Part shown: positions 34,062 through 41,748 of the stretch, piece by piece
Numbering within the stretch: the stretch's first letter is position 1
Layout of the letters: each line of letters begins with the position of its first letter
NCBI GenBank assembly: GCA_039817415.1
Contig: JBCBVV010000007.1
Location: 124,001 to 188,000, forward strand
DNA: 64,000 nucleotides
Direction of reading: 5' to 3'
DNA from: JALEFZ01 sp039817415
Lineage (GTDB): Bacteria > Bacteroidota > Bacteroidia > J057
Position numbers and translations under genes: made by a program
Notes under the pieces: model-generated
What the model was told of the DNA's origin: nothing
Database searches by the model: none
Seen by the model: the letters and a program-made list of their open reading frames with translations, nothing else

Positions 34062-34325
34062 TTAGGCAGCTTGGCGGATCTGGTTAAAGTCAAAGCCTCT
34101 GTCATAAAGCTGCTCCATGGTACAGCCAAGGATGTCTGCAATGAGCTTGGCTTCGGTAAAGGTGATGTCATCTACCCGATCATGCAGGACTCTGCCTAAT
34201 CTGTTGTCATCAAAGCAGTTTTCTAGTCTGGCTCGGACGAATTTTCGACGTGTTTCTACGGATATCTTCTGGATTCTCGCACCTATGCAGTAGGGTTTAT
34301 CGGGTGCTCTTTTGATACTAGCCAT
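34062..34325 (-). CDS. Cro-like small regulator (87 aa)
   Basis: The frame is divergent from the CI-like gene and precedes the primase-helicase. Its last ~35 residues (F-T-E-A-K-L-I-A-D-I-L-G-C-T-M-E-Q-L-Y) match the C-terminal half of an XRE helix-turn-helix domain, with R-A-R-L-E-N-C-F-D-D before it. The N-terminus is basic. The position and size fit an early regulator that represses the CI-like promoter. The first half of the HTH is poorly matched, so the exact family is uncertain. Confidence 0.6.
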   Translation of the reverse strand: MASIKRAPDKPYCIGARIQKISVETRRKFVRARLENCFDDNRLGRVLHDRVDDITFTEAKLIADILGCTMEQLYDRGFDFNQIRQAA

Positions 34326-34347
34326 ATCAACCTATTGGTTTATTTAA

Positions 34348-34414
34348 TCAATGTAATTGACTATCATTTAATCACTGAGTGATACAATGATAAATACTTG
34401 TATTGATTAATACA
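34348..34414. promoter_or_regulatory. Operator region of the CI/Cro-like switch
   Basis: Three short palindromes lie in the 96-base divergent gap: TCAATGTAATTGA (34348-34360), TCACTGAGTGA (34372-34382) and TGTATTGATTAATACA (34399-34414). They sit at regular steps of about two helical turns. The last lies only 8 bases before the CI-like start codon, so it could control that gene. Confidence 0.55.
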
Positions 34415-34421
34415 AACATCT

Positions 34422-34781
34422 ATGAGTCAAATGCATGAATTAATTGATTTTGGCCAGCGCTTTAAAGACCTGTTCAGAGAAAAGAATATTCAGCAAAAGA
34501 AAGTAGCCCAGATGGTCGGTGTTGCTCCTCAATCTCTTTCCTCCTCACTTAGTAGGAGTAATATGAATACTGACCTGGTTCAGAAGATTATGTATGTGAC
34601 TGGAATTAAGGCCTTTGAGATATTTCAAGAACAGTTAGGAGTAGTGGAAAATATTCAGCAACCCGTTCAGGTAAGTAGTGATCTTGAACTCCAACTCAAA
34701 CTTTGCCAAAACGATGTAGAGCATTATAAAACTCAGCTTGAAGAGAAAGAAAGAATGATTCAAGTATTAATGGGGCGGTAA
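34422..34781 (+). CDS. CI-like XRE-family repressor (119 aa)
   Basis: Residues ~12-65 are an XRE helix-turn-helix: F-K-D-L-F-R-E-K-N-I-Q-Q-K-K-V-A-Q-M-V-G, the recognition helix P-Q-S-L-S-S-S-L-S-R, and T-D-L-V-Q-K-I-M-Y-V-T-G. A glutamine-rich linker and a coiled coil (L-E-L-Q-L-K-L-C-Q-N-D-V-E-H-Y) follow and should support dimerisation. There is no peptidase domain of the LexA type, so induction by RecA-driven cleavage is not expected. The gene starts the plus-strand unit that continues into the two STAND NTPase genes. Confidence 0.82.
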   Translation: MSQMHELIDFGQRFKDLFREKNIQQKKVAQMVGVAPQSLSSSLSRSNMNTDLVQKIMYVTGIKAFEIFQEQLGVVENIQQPVQVSSDLELQLKLCQNDVEHYKTQLEEKERMIQVLMGR

Positions 34782-34828
34782 AGCCTTGGATAAGGTTGTT
34801 TTTTAGATTAGGAATAAAGTAGTGATAT

Positions 34829-37800
34829 ATGAAAAGAATACTCTTGGTCTTGGTATTGATATGCATTGCTGCTTCAAGCCTCGTGGGGCAGGCTGATTAC
34901 TATGATATTTTTGAGGAACTCAAGTATTTACAGAAGGAAGATTCTATTTTATATGATTCACTTAGACAGAGGCAGCTAAGAGGTATCATGGCTTCATTAG
35001 GGGATTCTTCTTTAGAGTTGCGATCGAAGACATTGATAGGATTAAAGGCACCCTACTGGAAGGATAAGCTCACTGATAGCATAAAATCAAAACTATTTGT
35101 TCAATTGGAATTGGGGAGTAGCTCATTAACTAGAACAGCAAGGGGCGTATTAGGAAATTGGAGCACGTTGGATAGCAGTTATCTCCAATCTATTGTGGAG
35201 CTGTTCAAGGATGAGGATGAGGATGTTCGTCGCTCCGCAGTCAAATCCCTTAGTCAGCAAGAAAATCTTCCAGATAATTATCTTCAATTTATTGTGGAGC
35301 TTTTCAAGGATGAGTCGTATGATGTGCGTCGCACCGCTGTCGAAGCCTTTAGTCAGAAAGAAAATCTCAGTAATGAAGTTCTCCAATCTATTGTGGAGCT
35401 TTTCAAGAATGAGTCGTATGATGTGCGTCGCACCGCTGTCGAAGCCCTTAATCAGCAAGAAAATCTCAGTAATCAACTTCTCCTATCTATTGTGGAGCTT
35501 TTCAAGGATGAGTCGTATAATGTGCGTCGCACCGCTGTCGAAGCCCTTAGTCAGCAAGAAAATCTTTCAGATATGTATCTCCAATCTTTTGTGGAGCTTT
35601 TCAAGGATGAGGATTACTTTATGCGTCGCACCGCTGTCGAAGCCCTTAGTCAGCAAGAAAATCTTTCAGATAAGTATCTCCAATCTATTGTTAGGCTTTT
35701 CAAGGATGAGAATTACGATGTTCGTGGCTTTGCAGTCTTAGCCCTAGGTCGGCAAGAAAATCTTTCAGATAAGTATCTCCAATCTATTGTTAGGCTTTTC
35801 AAGGATGAGAATTACTATGTTCGTGGCTCCGCAGTCTTAGCCCTTGGTCAGCAAGAAAATCTTGAAGATAAGTACCTCCAATCTATTGTGGAGCTGTTCA
35901 AGGATGAGGATGTTCGTGGCACCGCTGTCGAAGCCCTTGGTCTGCAAGAAGATCTTGAAGATAAGTACCTCCAATCTATTGTGAAGCTATTGAAGGATGA
36001 GAATTACCTTATTCGTGGCACCGCTGTCGAAGCCCTTGGTCTGCAAGAAGATCTTGAAGATGAGTATCTCCAATCTATTGTGAAGCTATTGATGGATGAG
36101 TCTAATAATGTGCGTCGCTCTGCTGTCTTAGCCCTTGGAAAGCAAGCTAAATTGATTCAAAATAATATTTTTAGGGAGAAAGCTTACCTATTTAATGATA
36201 AGAGTATTGGAGTATGTCTAAGGGTTTGGGAAGTATGTTTTAAACTAGATTCTTTTAAATGGGTTTTTCCTTTTCCCTTCGTGATCGAAAAAATGCAGTA
36301 TATCGCAAAGGAAGTAGCCAAAGGGAGGGGAAATCTAGCGGTAAATACCTACAGCTTGAAAAAAAATCTTTACCAGGTATCCGGGTGGGGGGGCGACCTC
36401 ATGTATCTTCTTCCCTGGATGGGACATACAGAAGGTTTTAAATATCCTGTAAGGTTTGAGATTGATTCTGCCAGACATTCCCTCGAAATACTACTAAGCT
36501 ATGAAGGGCATTTAGATACCTTATTGAATTTCAGGGAGGAGTGGGTTGAGGCGGTTCCCAAATTGATAAAGGCTGGAGAAGCTAAAGGGGGATGGAATAA
36601 TGGGGATTTAGAGGATTTAAGAAAGGCTGAGCGTATTCTTAAGAAGTATAAGGCAACAGGTGCAGATTTGGTGCACGCGCTTGTACAAAAATTAGTTTGG
36701 CAAAAGTGGTATAACAGATTAGGCTTAGGCGTACTCATCCATATATGCTTTTGGCTCCTCTTAATCATTGCCTATCCACGCTCGTCCGAGATTCAAGCGA
36801 TTTTCTTTTGGAACCCTTGGATAAGGATAATACTAGGTCTAGGATACGTGAGTTTACTCATTACCTGGATTCCTTTTCTTCGAAAAAGGATGTTTGCTCC
36901 CTTCAAGGAAAATTTGGTAACTGATGCCTTTCCGGCTCACTGGAATAAAGATGAGTATTTTCCTGAATCAAAGGTTTTCTCTGTTAAGGATAAGAAGACA
37001 TTAAATGTCTTTGAGGCAATCTCACCATTGAAGGGACAAGCCCTCCTACAGGGCGAATCTGGTTTGGGTAAGACCATGTTCCTACGAGAGATGGCCTTGA
37101 AAGCTGACCGGATCATCGCCTTCCTCCCTGCTAACCGTTGTTCCCAGGGCTTGATCCCTGCCATCCAGCATAAGCTACACGGTGCAGCTGCAGATGAAGA
37201 TTACCTGAAGAAACTGATCTACGCAGGAGCCATAGACATCTACATAGATGGACTAAATGAAATCAGCATAGACTCTCGGACCAAACTGGTGATGGAGGTA
37301 GAGAGGTACTTTAAGGGCAATGTGCTGCTTACCACCCAGCCCATGGAATGGGAGCCTCCAGCTTCATCCAAACCCTATCTCCTTCAGTCATTGGAAGAGG
37401 ACGATATCAGACAGTTTTTGTTGAGCCGTTATCCCTTCCTGGAAAAGGTAGACCTGCTTCCGGAGTCATCTTACAAAGAGAAAACCAGTGAATTCCTGGA
37501 TAAGGTTTTTGACAAGAATCTGGATGCGATTACCCTGAAAGCCAATAGATACGTTCTGTCCAATCCCATGGACCTGGTGGTCGTTGCGCAACTGTTGGGG
37601 AGAGGGGAAACGCCTGGTTTGTTAGATCTCCATCAGCAGCAATATGACCTCATGGCTGCTGACTTCAAAGCCAAAAACCAGCAAAGAGATTTTCCCCTGG
37701 AGAAGTTTTCCGAGGCTGTTTACACGATGCGAATAGAGGATGAATCAGCCATTCCTAAGGAAGTGTTCATGGAAGAGATCCAAACCATGGAGCGCTGGAA

Positions 37801-38350
37801 GATGGTACAGCTGCGCCAGACTAAGGATGCCAAGGGCCAGCCTGTATCAAACTGGTTCTTCAGACATGACAAGATCATGGATTTCTTCTTGGTGAAGGAG
37901 TTTCTACCTAAGGAAGACTTAATGGATAAGCATTTGGCTGATCCTCGATTTAGAGGGGTGTATTTTTTGTTGGCAAGTAAGCTTCCTTATGATGAAGCGA
38001 AGGATTTATTAAGCATGATACTTAAATATTCAGCCGAAACCAGTGACCATTCCATTCTCGACATCTTCTCTCAGATCATGAGTCGAAGGAAAAATTCTCG
38101 TGATGGAGATTGGGAGATCAATAAAGAAATAGCGATCAGATACTTAGTAAGGGGGAAAGTTGAGAAAGCCCTAGATATTATCGATAAGTTTGCCAAGGGT
38201 GAAGATCTGAGGGATTCTCAATCTTTACGGATTCAATACGAAGACTTGAAGCGTGATGAGCTTCGTGGTAAAATTACCTATCAGGAAGGAGTCATCCGAA
38301 GAAATCAAATCAATGACTCCATTCTAGATTTGATCGATCGAATGAAGTAG
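34829..38350 (+). CDS. HEAT-repeat, membrane-spanning STAND (NACHT-like) NTPase (1173 aa)
   Basis: Layout: a signal-like N-terminus (I-L-L-V-L-V-L-I-C-I-A-A-S-S-L-V-G-Q), ten near-identical 33-residue HEAT-like repeats from residue 119 to ~442, a linker, two hydrophobic segments (~630-650 and ~664-684), then an NTPase domain with Walker A G742-E-S-G-L-G-K-T749, Walker B I-Y-I-D807-G-L-N-E and sensor L-L-T-T-Q-P. A helical C-terminus follows. STAND proteins are signal-responsive switches; bacterial NACHT types often act in phage defence through abortive infection. Here the HEAT repeats are likely the sensor. No nuclease, TIR or other effector is recognised, so the membrane segments or C-terminus may be the effector. 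It lies 47 bases after the CI-like gene. The predicted topology is contradictory (see findings). Confidence 0.85.
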   Translation: MKRILLVLVLICIAASSLVGQADYYDIFEELKYLQKEDSILYDSLRQRQLRGIMASLGDSSLELRSKTLIGLKAPYWKDKLTDSIKSKLFVQLELGSSSLTRTARGVLGNWSTLDSSYLQSIVELFKDEDEDVRRSAVKSLSQQENLPDNYLQFIVELFKDESYDVRRTAVEAFSQKENLSNEVLQSIVELFKNESYDVRRTAVEALNQQENLSNQLLLSIVELFKDESYNVRRTAVEALSQQENLSDMYLQSFVELFKDEDYFMRRTAVEALSQQENLSDKYLQSIVRLFKDENYDVRGFAVLALGRQENLSDKYLQSIVRLFKDENYYVRGSAVLALGQQENLEDKYLQSIVELFKDEDVRGTAVEALGLQEDLEDKYLQSIVKLLKDENYLIRGTAVEALGLQEDLEDEYLQSIVKLLMDESNNVRRSAVLALGKQAKLIQNNIFREKAYLFNDKSIGVCLRVWEVCFKLDSFKWVFPFPFVIEKMQYIAKEVAKGRGNLAVNTYSLKKNLYQVSGWGGDLMYLLPWMGHTEGFKYPVRFEIDSARHSLEILLSYEGHLDTLLNFREEWVEAVPKLIKAGEAKGGWNNGDLEDLRKAERILKKYKATGADLVHALVQKLVWQKWYNRLGLGVLIHICFWLLLIIAYPRSSEIQAIFFWNPWIRIILGLGYVSLLITWIPFLRKRMFAPFKENLVTDAFPAHWNKDEYFPESKVFSVKDKKTLNVFEAISPLKGQALLQGESGLGKTMFLREMALKADRIIAFLPANRCSQGLIPAIQHKLHGAAADEDYLKKLIYAGAIDIYIDGLNEISIDSRTKLVMEVERYFKGNVLLTTQPMEWEPPASSKPYLLQSLEEDDIRQFLLSRYPFLEKVDLLPESSYKEKTSEFLDKVFDKNLDAITLKANRYVLSNPMDLVVVAQLLGRGETPGLLDLHQQQYDLMAADFKAKNQQRDFPLEKFSEAVYTMRIEDESAIPKEVFMEEIQTMERWKMVQLRQTKDAKGQPVSNWFFRHDKIMDFFLVKEFLPKEDLMDKHLADPRFRGVYFLLASKLPYDEAKDLLSMILKYSAETSDHSILDIFSQIMSRRKNSRDGDWEINKEIAIRYLVRGKVEKALDIIDKFAKGEDLRDSQSLRIQYEDLKRDELRGKITYQEGVIRRNQINDSILDLIDRMK
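35183..36154 (+). repeat. Tandem 99-bp repeats encoding HEAT units
   Basis: Ten consecutive units begin with CTCCAATCTATTGTG or a close variant; unit 8 is six bases short. Neighbouring units share long exact stretches (for example the four that code for R-R-T-A-V-E-A), so the array expanded recently by duplication or is kept alike by gene conversion. Confidence 0.85.
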
Positions 38351-38454
38351 GACTAGTAAGGTACTAGGACCCTCAATTAGAATTATGTCAGCTCTCTAAA
38401 CCTTTGCGCTTCAGGAGCTATCATTATAGAAGTAGTCATTCAAGTAAGAATAGC

Positions 38455-41400
38455 ATGCCAGCAAAAGAGCCACACAAAATCTCCGTTTCTAGCTATGGAT
38501 ATGAAGAGAAAAGGAATAGCCGGAGATTGATCATAGATACCCTTGATCTTATTCTTTCACTACATCCTCGGACCAAGGGATTGAAAACAGATCATATCCT
38601 CAATGTGGCTTCATCCGCTGGATGGATGAAGAATGAGAATCAAAAGGCTTTTGCCCTAATTCATAAGTCTCTGTTGTCTGCAGGACTAGATAGTTGCATG
38701 TACAATTTTGACTTGTTTACCACTTCCTTTTCCAAGAAGAGCCTGAAACTTCTGAGCGAAAACCTAGCTGCTAAATTAGAAGCCATACATCTAGAGCTGG
38801 ATGGCAGTTTCTTTGAGAATCCTATCCGAGCCTGCCAAGTTGAGAAGTTTGTTCCCACGCTAGCATTCTGGCTCCAACATGAAGGGAAACTCAGGGAGGA
38901 GAAGGCCGAGCTACTGGCCAATGAGTTAGGGAACTATTTTGAGGTTCAATTGATCAAGCAATGGAGAAAGCATGAAGACTATTGGCAGGATATTGTAGAC
39001 TTTTTTAAGGGTACACCATTTTCCAAGGGATACATCCGCAGGATAAATATGAAGATGTACCAGAATTCTATCAAGACCTTGTATTTCAAGCCAGTGATGG
39101 GGGACGAAAAAGGGATGAGCCTTCAAGATGTTTATATCGAACCTGATTTCAGGATTCATGAGCAGTGCTTTGATAGGGAAGATAGAAGGGGATTCGTAAG
39201 GCAAAGTCGACAGCCTCATGAAGAAGCTTTTGCCAAAGTTCCTTTCGAGGGTAGCATCCATCAATATGTAGAGGCCTTTCTGGCTCGAGAAAATCCTTTA
39301 GAGCTTTCTTCAGGCAATGCCCAAGTAATGATTTTGTTAGGTTATCCAGGCCAAGGAAAAACTTCCTTTTGCGCCAGAACGATATATGATTATTTGAACG
39401 GGCCCTTTGAGAAGCCTATTTACTTTGTCCGGCTAAGAGACTTGGAACATCCTCGAGAATTGATTTCTTCTCTCGAGGAGACACTTAGGCATCATTTAGA
39501 AAAAGAAATATCGGAGTTTTCCGAAGGCTTGGGAGACCAGGCTTTCAGGAATGCGTTTTGGATTTTAGATGGCCTAGATGAATTGCACATGAAAGAAGAC
39601 TTTAGCCATGAGGATATCCTAAGGTTTTGCGACAAACTGGCTGATTTGTCATCCAGGAGGCCTGATCTTCAAATTTTATTTACCTCTCGATATGGCTACA
39701 TCACCTTGGATAAACTACAGAAAGAGCGGTTCCAAATTCTTCGCTTAGAACCTTTTTCTGAAGGGCAGCAGTTGAAATGGCTTAAAAATTACAAGAACTA
39801 TTACCCTGAAACAGAGCTCAAAGAAGAAGTCCTACATAAAATCAATGAACCAGGTAACTCACTCAACCATTTACAAGACTTAGCCACCCAACCAATCTTA
39901 CTTCATCTCATTGCTACCTCAAAAGGAGGTTTAAAGGAAGGGGATAAGCGTGTGTCTATTTACAGTAACCTTTTTAATACCCTTATTGAAAGGAAATGGT
40001 CTAAGGATCGGAGCTTGGATCAACATCGAAACTTGAAGCCAAAAGACCTAGAAAAGTACCTCATGGAAATTGCCTTGGCCATCTACCAAAGTGATCATGA
40101 GTATATCAGAAGCATTGATCTAGGGAAGCTTGAGGCAAGTGAAAAATTTATGAAAAAGCTTGAGGGGAAAAGCATGGGCGATATCCTGAAAAATCTCATG
40201 GTTTCCTTTTATTTCAGGGAAGTAAATAAGAATAAGATAGATAAAGGGGATGATCATCAGACCTACGCCATAGAGTTTCTTCATAAGTCCTTGATGGAAT
40301 ATTTAGTGGCAAAAAAAATATGGCAAATCCTAAAAAAGCTAATTGGCAGAGATGAAGAGGAATACACAATTGATTCTTGGAAGTCCGTTCTTGAAAAACT
40401 AGCAATGTTATTTGGACCCAAAAGTATCAGTGAGGAAGTATGGGTGTTTCTAAAAGAAATCATTGATCTGGAAAAGCAAGAAAGTCGGCATGAACTGAAA
40501 AAGCGGATGTATCATTTTTTCCCATTCTTGTTCAAAAGAGATTTCTTACATGATTCCTTCATAGGTCCTCATGTTATAGATAAAGCCATAAACTGCTTTC
40601 TAGGCTTTTGGACCAGTTTCTCTCTTCTGGGGCTTGATCAAAACTATATCAGCAAGAGTCTTAAAGATAGATTCACCTATTTTTTAAAAAATCTTCCTTA
40701 CACAGGATATAGGGAATTATTACTTGTTCAACAAAAATTGACAGAGGTTGATCTTAGGGGAGTGAATCTCAGAGGAGCGGATCTCAGAGGAATTGATCTT
40801 AGTAGATCTAGTCTCAGAGGAGCGGATCTCAAGGATGCTGATATTCAAGAAGCTAATCTCGAAATAGTTGATTTCATTGGAGCAAACCTCAGTGGAGCTA
40901 ATCTCATTGGAGCAGATCTCGATAGAGCATTTCTCAGTGGAGCAGATCTCAGAGGAGCAGATCTCAGTGGAGTAAGTCTCATAGGAGCTGACCTAAGTAG
41001 ATCTGATCTTAGGGGAGCGAATCTCAGTGGAGCAGATCTCAGTGGAGCTAGTCTCATTGGAGCAGATCTCAGTGTAGCAGATCTCAGTAGAGCAGTTCTC
41101 ATAGGAGCAAATCTCAGTGAAGCAAATCTCATAGGAGCAAATCTCAGTGGAGTAAATCTCCTTGAAGCATATTTTTCCAAATTTAATCTCAGTGGAGCAA
41201 ATTTTCGAGGAGCAAATCTCCGAGGAGCGGATTTCCGTGGAGAAGATCTTATTGGAGTGGATTTCTGTGGAGCAGATCTTATTGAAGCTGATCTTCGCAG
41301 AGCAGATCTCAGTGGAGCAAATCTCAGTGGAGTTGATCTCAGTGGAGTTGATCTCCGTGGAGCAAATCTTAGGGGAGCGAATCTCAGTGGAGCAGATATC

Positions 41401-41538
41401 AGTGGAGCAGATATCAGTGGAGTTGATCTCGGAGGAGCGGATTTCAGTGAGGCAAAATTTCATATAGATCAAAAAGGGATACTAATTCAGGCTGGTATTG
41501 ATATAGAGTCTATAACCTTTTTGAATCAAGAAGAATAG
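38455..41538 (+). CDS. NACHT NTPase with ~48 C-terminal pentapeptide repeats (1027 aa)
   Basis: The first in-frame ATG is at 38455 (M-P-A-K-E-P-H-K); the frame opens 51 bases earlier at a TTG. Residues ~20-270 are an uncharacterised, mostly helical N-terminal domain. The NACHT core has Walker A G296-Y-P-G-Q-G-K-T303, Walker B W-I-L-D372-G-L-D-E-L and sensor F-T-S-R. A helical linker with M-E-Y-L-V-A-K-K-I-W (winged-helix-like region) follows. From residue ~762 there are roughly 48 pentapeptides (A-D-L-S-G / A-N-L-R-G types) to residue ~1002. STAND proteins commonly sense with such C-terminal repeats, and the N-terminal domain is then the effector, but I recognise no enzyme fold in it. The gene lies 104 bases after the HEAT-NTPase gene and ends just before attR. 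Confidence 0.88.
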   Translation: MPAKEPHKISVSSYGYEEKRNSRRLIIDTLDLILSLHPRTKGLKTDHILNVASSAGWMKNENQKAFALIHKSLLSAGLDSCMYNFDLFTTSFSKKSLKLLSENLAAKLEAIHLELDGSFFENPIRACQVEKFVPTLAFWLQHEGKLREEKAELLANELGNYFEVQLIKQWRKHEDYWQDIVDFFKGTPFSKGYIRRINMKMYQNSIKTLYFKPVMGDEKGMSLQDVYIEPDFRIHEQCFDREDRRGFVRQSRQPHEEAFAKVPFEGSIHQYVEAFLARENPLELSSGNAQVMILLGYPGQGKTSFCARTIYDYLNGPFEKPIYFVRLRDLEHPRELISSLEETLRHHLEKEISEFSEGLGDQAFRNAFWILDGLDELHMKEDFSHEDILRFCDKLADLSSRRPDLQILFTSRYGYITLDKLQKERFQILRLEPFSEGQQLKWLKNYKNYYPETELKEEVLHKINEPGNSLNHLQDLATQPILLHLIATSKGGLKEGDKRVSIYSNLFNTLIERKWSKDRSLDQHRNLKPKDLEKYLMEIALAIYQSDHEYIRSIDLGKLEASEKFMKKLEGKSMGDILKNLMVSFYFREVNKNKIDKGDDHQTYAIEFLHKSLMEYLVAKKIWQILKKLIGRDEEEYTIDSWKSVLEKLAMLFGPKSISEEVWVFLKEIIDLEKQESRHELKKRMYHFFPFLFKRDFLHDSFIGPHVIDKAINCFLGFWTSFSLLGLDQNYISKSLKDRFTYFLKNLPYTGYRELLLVQQKLTEVDLRGVNLRGADLRGIDLSRSSLRGADLKDADIQEANLEIVDFIGANLSGANLIGADLDRAFLSGADLRGADLSGVSLIGADLSRSDLRGANLSGADLSGASLIGADLSVADLSRAVLIGANLSEANLIGANLSGVNLLEAYFSKFNLSGANFRGANLRGADFRGEDLIGVDFCGADLIEADLRRADLSGANLSGVDLSGVDLRGANLRGANLSGADISGADISGVDLGGADFSEAKFHIDQKGILIQAGIDIESITFLNQEE

Positions 41539-41688
41539 GAACCAGGTTATTATTTGAATAGGAGGAAAATATTCTTTCAGCTAACGAATATTAAAAATAG
41601 ATAATATTTCCACTGTCTCAGAGACAATAAACAATTTTAGAGACAACGGATGTCTTGATTCTTAGTGGGGTAGGGTTGAATCCACTTC
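41539..41688. promoter_or_regulatory. Right end of the element with arm-type motifs
   Basis: Motif CAGAGACA at 41619-41626, inside the palindrome GTCTCAGAGAC (41615-41625), and the related TAGAGACA at 41638-41645 lie in the same orientation as two CAGAGACA copies near attL. Inverted GGAAAATATT / AATATTTCC arms (about 41563 and 41603) may terminate the NACHT transcript. No ORF is present. Confidence 0.5.
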
Positions 41689-41704
41689 CCCAGTATGAGT
41701 CACC
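41689..41704 (+). repeat. attR core
   Basis: CCCAGTATGAGTCACC, identical to the tRNA 3' end copy at 13832-13847. The preceding bases do not match the tRNA T arm, so only the core is duplicated. Confidence 0.88.
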
Positions 41705-41705
41705 C

Positions 41706-41741
41706 AAAAGCCTACATCCTCACGGGAATGTGGGCTTTTCT
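41706..41741. terminator. Probable original terminator of tRNA-Val, now beyond attR
   Basis: AAAAGCC-TACAT pairs with ATGT-GGGCTTTT, with a T/C-rich tail to 41745. It begins two bases after attR, so before integration it would have followed the tRNA-Val gene directly. It can also end the minus-strand lipoprotein gene at 41749. Confidence 0.7.
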
Positions 41742-41748
41742 TCTCTCC

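Larger units (their letters stand above)
13832..41704. mobile_element. Integrative element (temperate virus- or satellite-like) in tRNA-Val, ~27.9 kb
   Basis: The element is bounded by an exact 16-bp direct repeat, CCCAGTATGAGTCACC, at 13832-13847 (inside the tRNA 3' end) and 41689-41704. A tyrosine integrase is the first gene after the tRNA. Gene content is phage-like: integrase, muralytic and holin-like genes, a particle-type operon, a primase-helicase, a divergent CI/Cro pair, plus STAND, Roco and pentapeptide-repeat cargo. No terminase, portal, capsid-protease or tail gene is recognisable, nor any conjugation gene. It could be a non-tailed virus, a satellite or a decayed prophage. All visible frames in it are intact, which argues against decay. 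Confidence 0.85.

Noticed and set aside
35193..35741. 182-codon alternate frame and antisense frame in the HEAT array
   Set aside because: Repeat-driven open frames inside the NTPase gene; the main frame carries all conserved motifs.
27090..41460. CRISPR array suggested by regular short repeats
   Set aside because: The periodic DNA is coding: 15-base pentapeptide codons and 99-base HEAT units without unique spacers. No cas genes were found.
40845..41472. Long minus and alternate-frame ORFs across the NACHT pentapeptide region
   Set aside because: Periodic codons keep other frames open (repeated S-A-P-L or S-T-E-I strings). They are by-products of the repeat, not genes.
13832..41704. Conjugative transposon (ICE)
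   Set aside because: No relaxase, coupling protein or Tra genes are visible.
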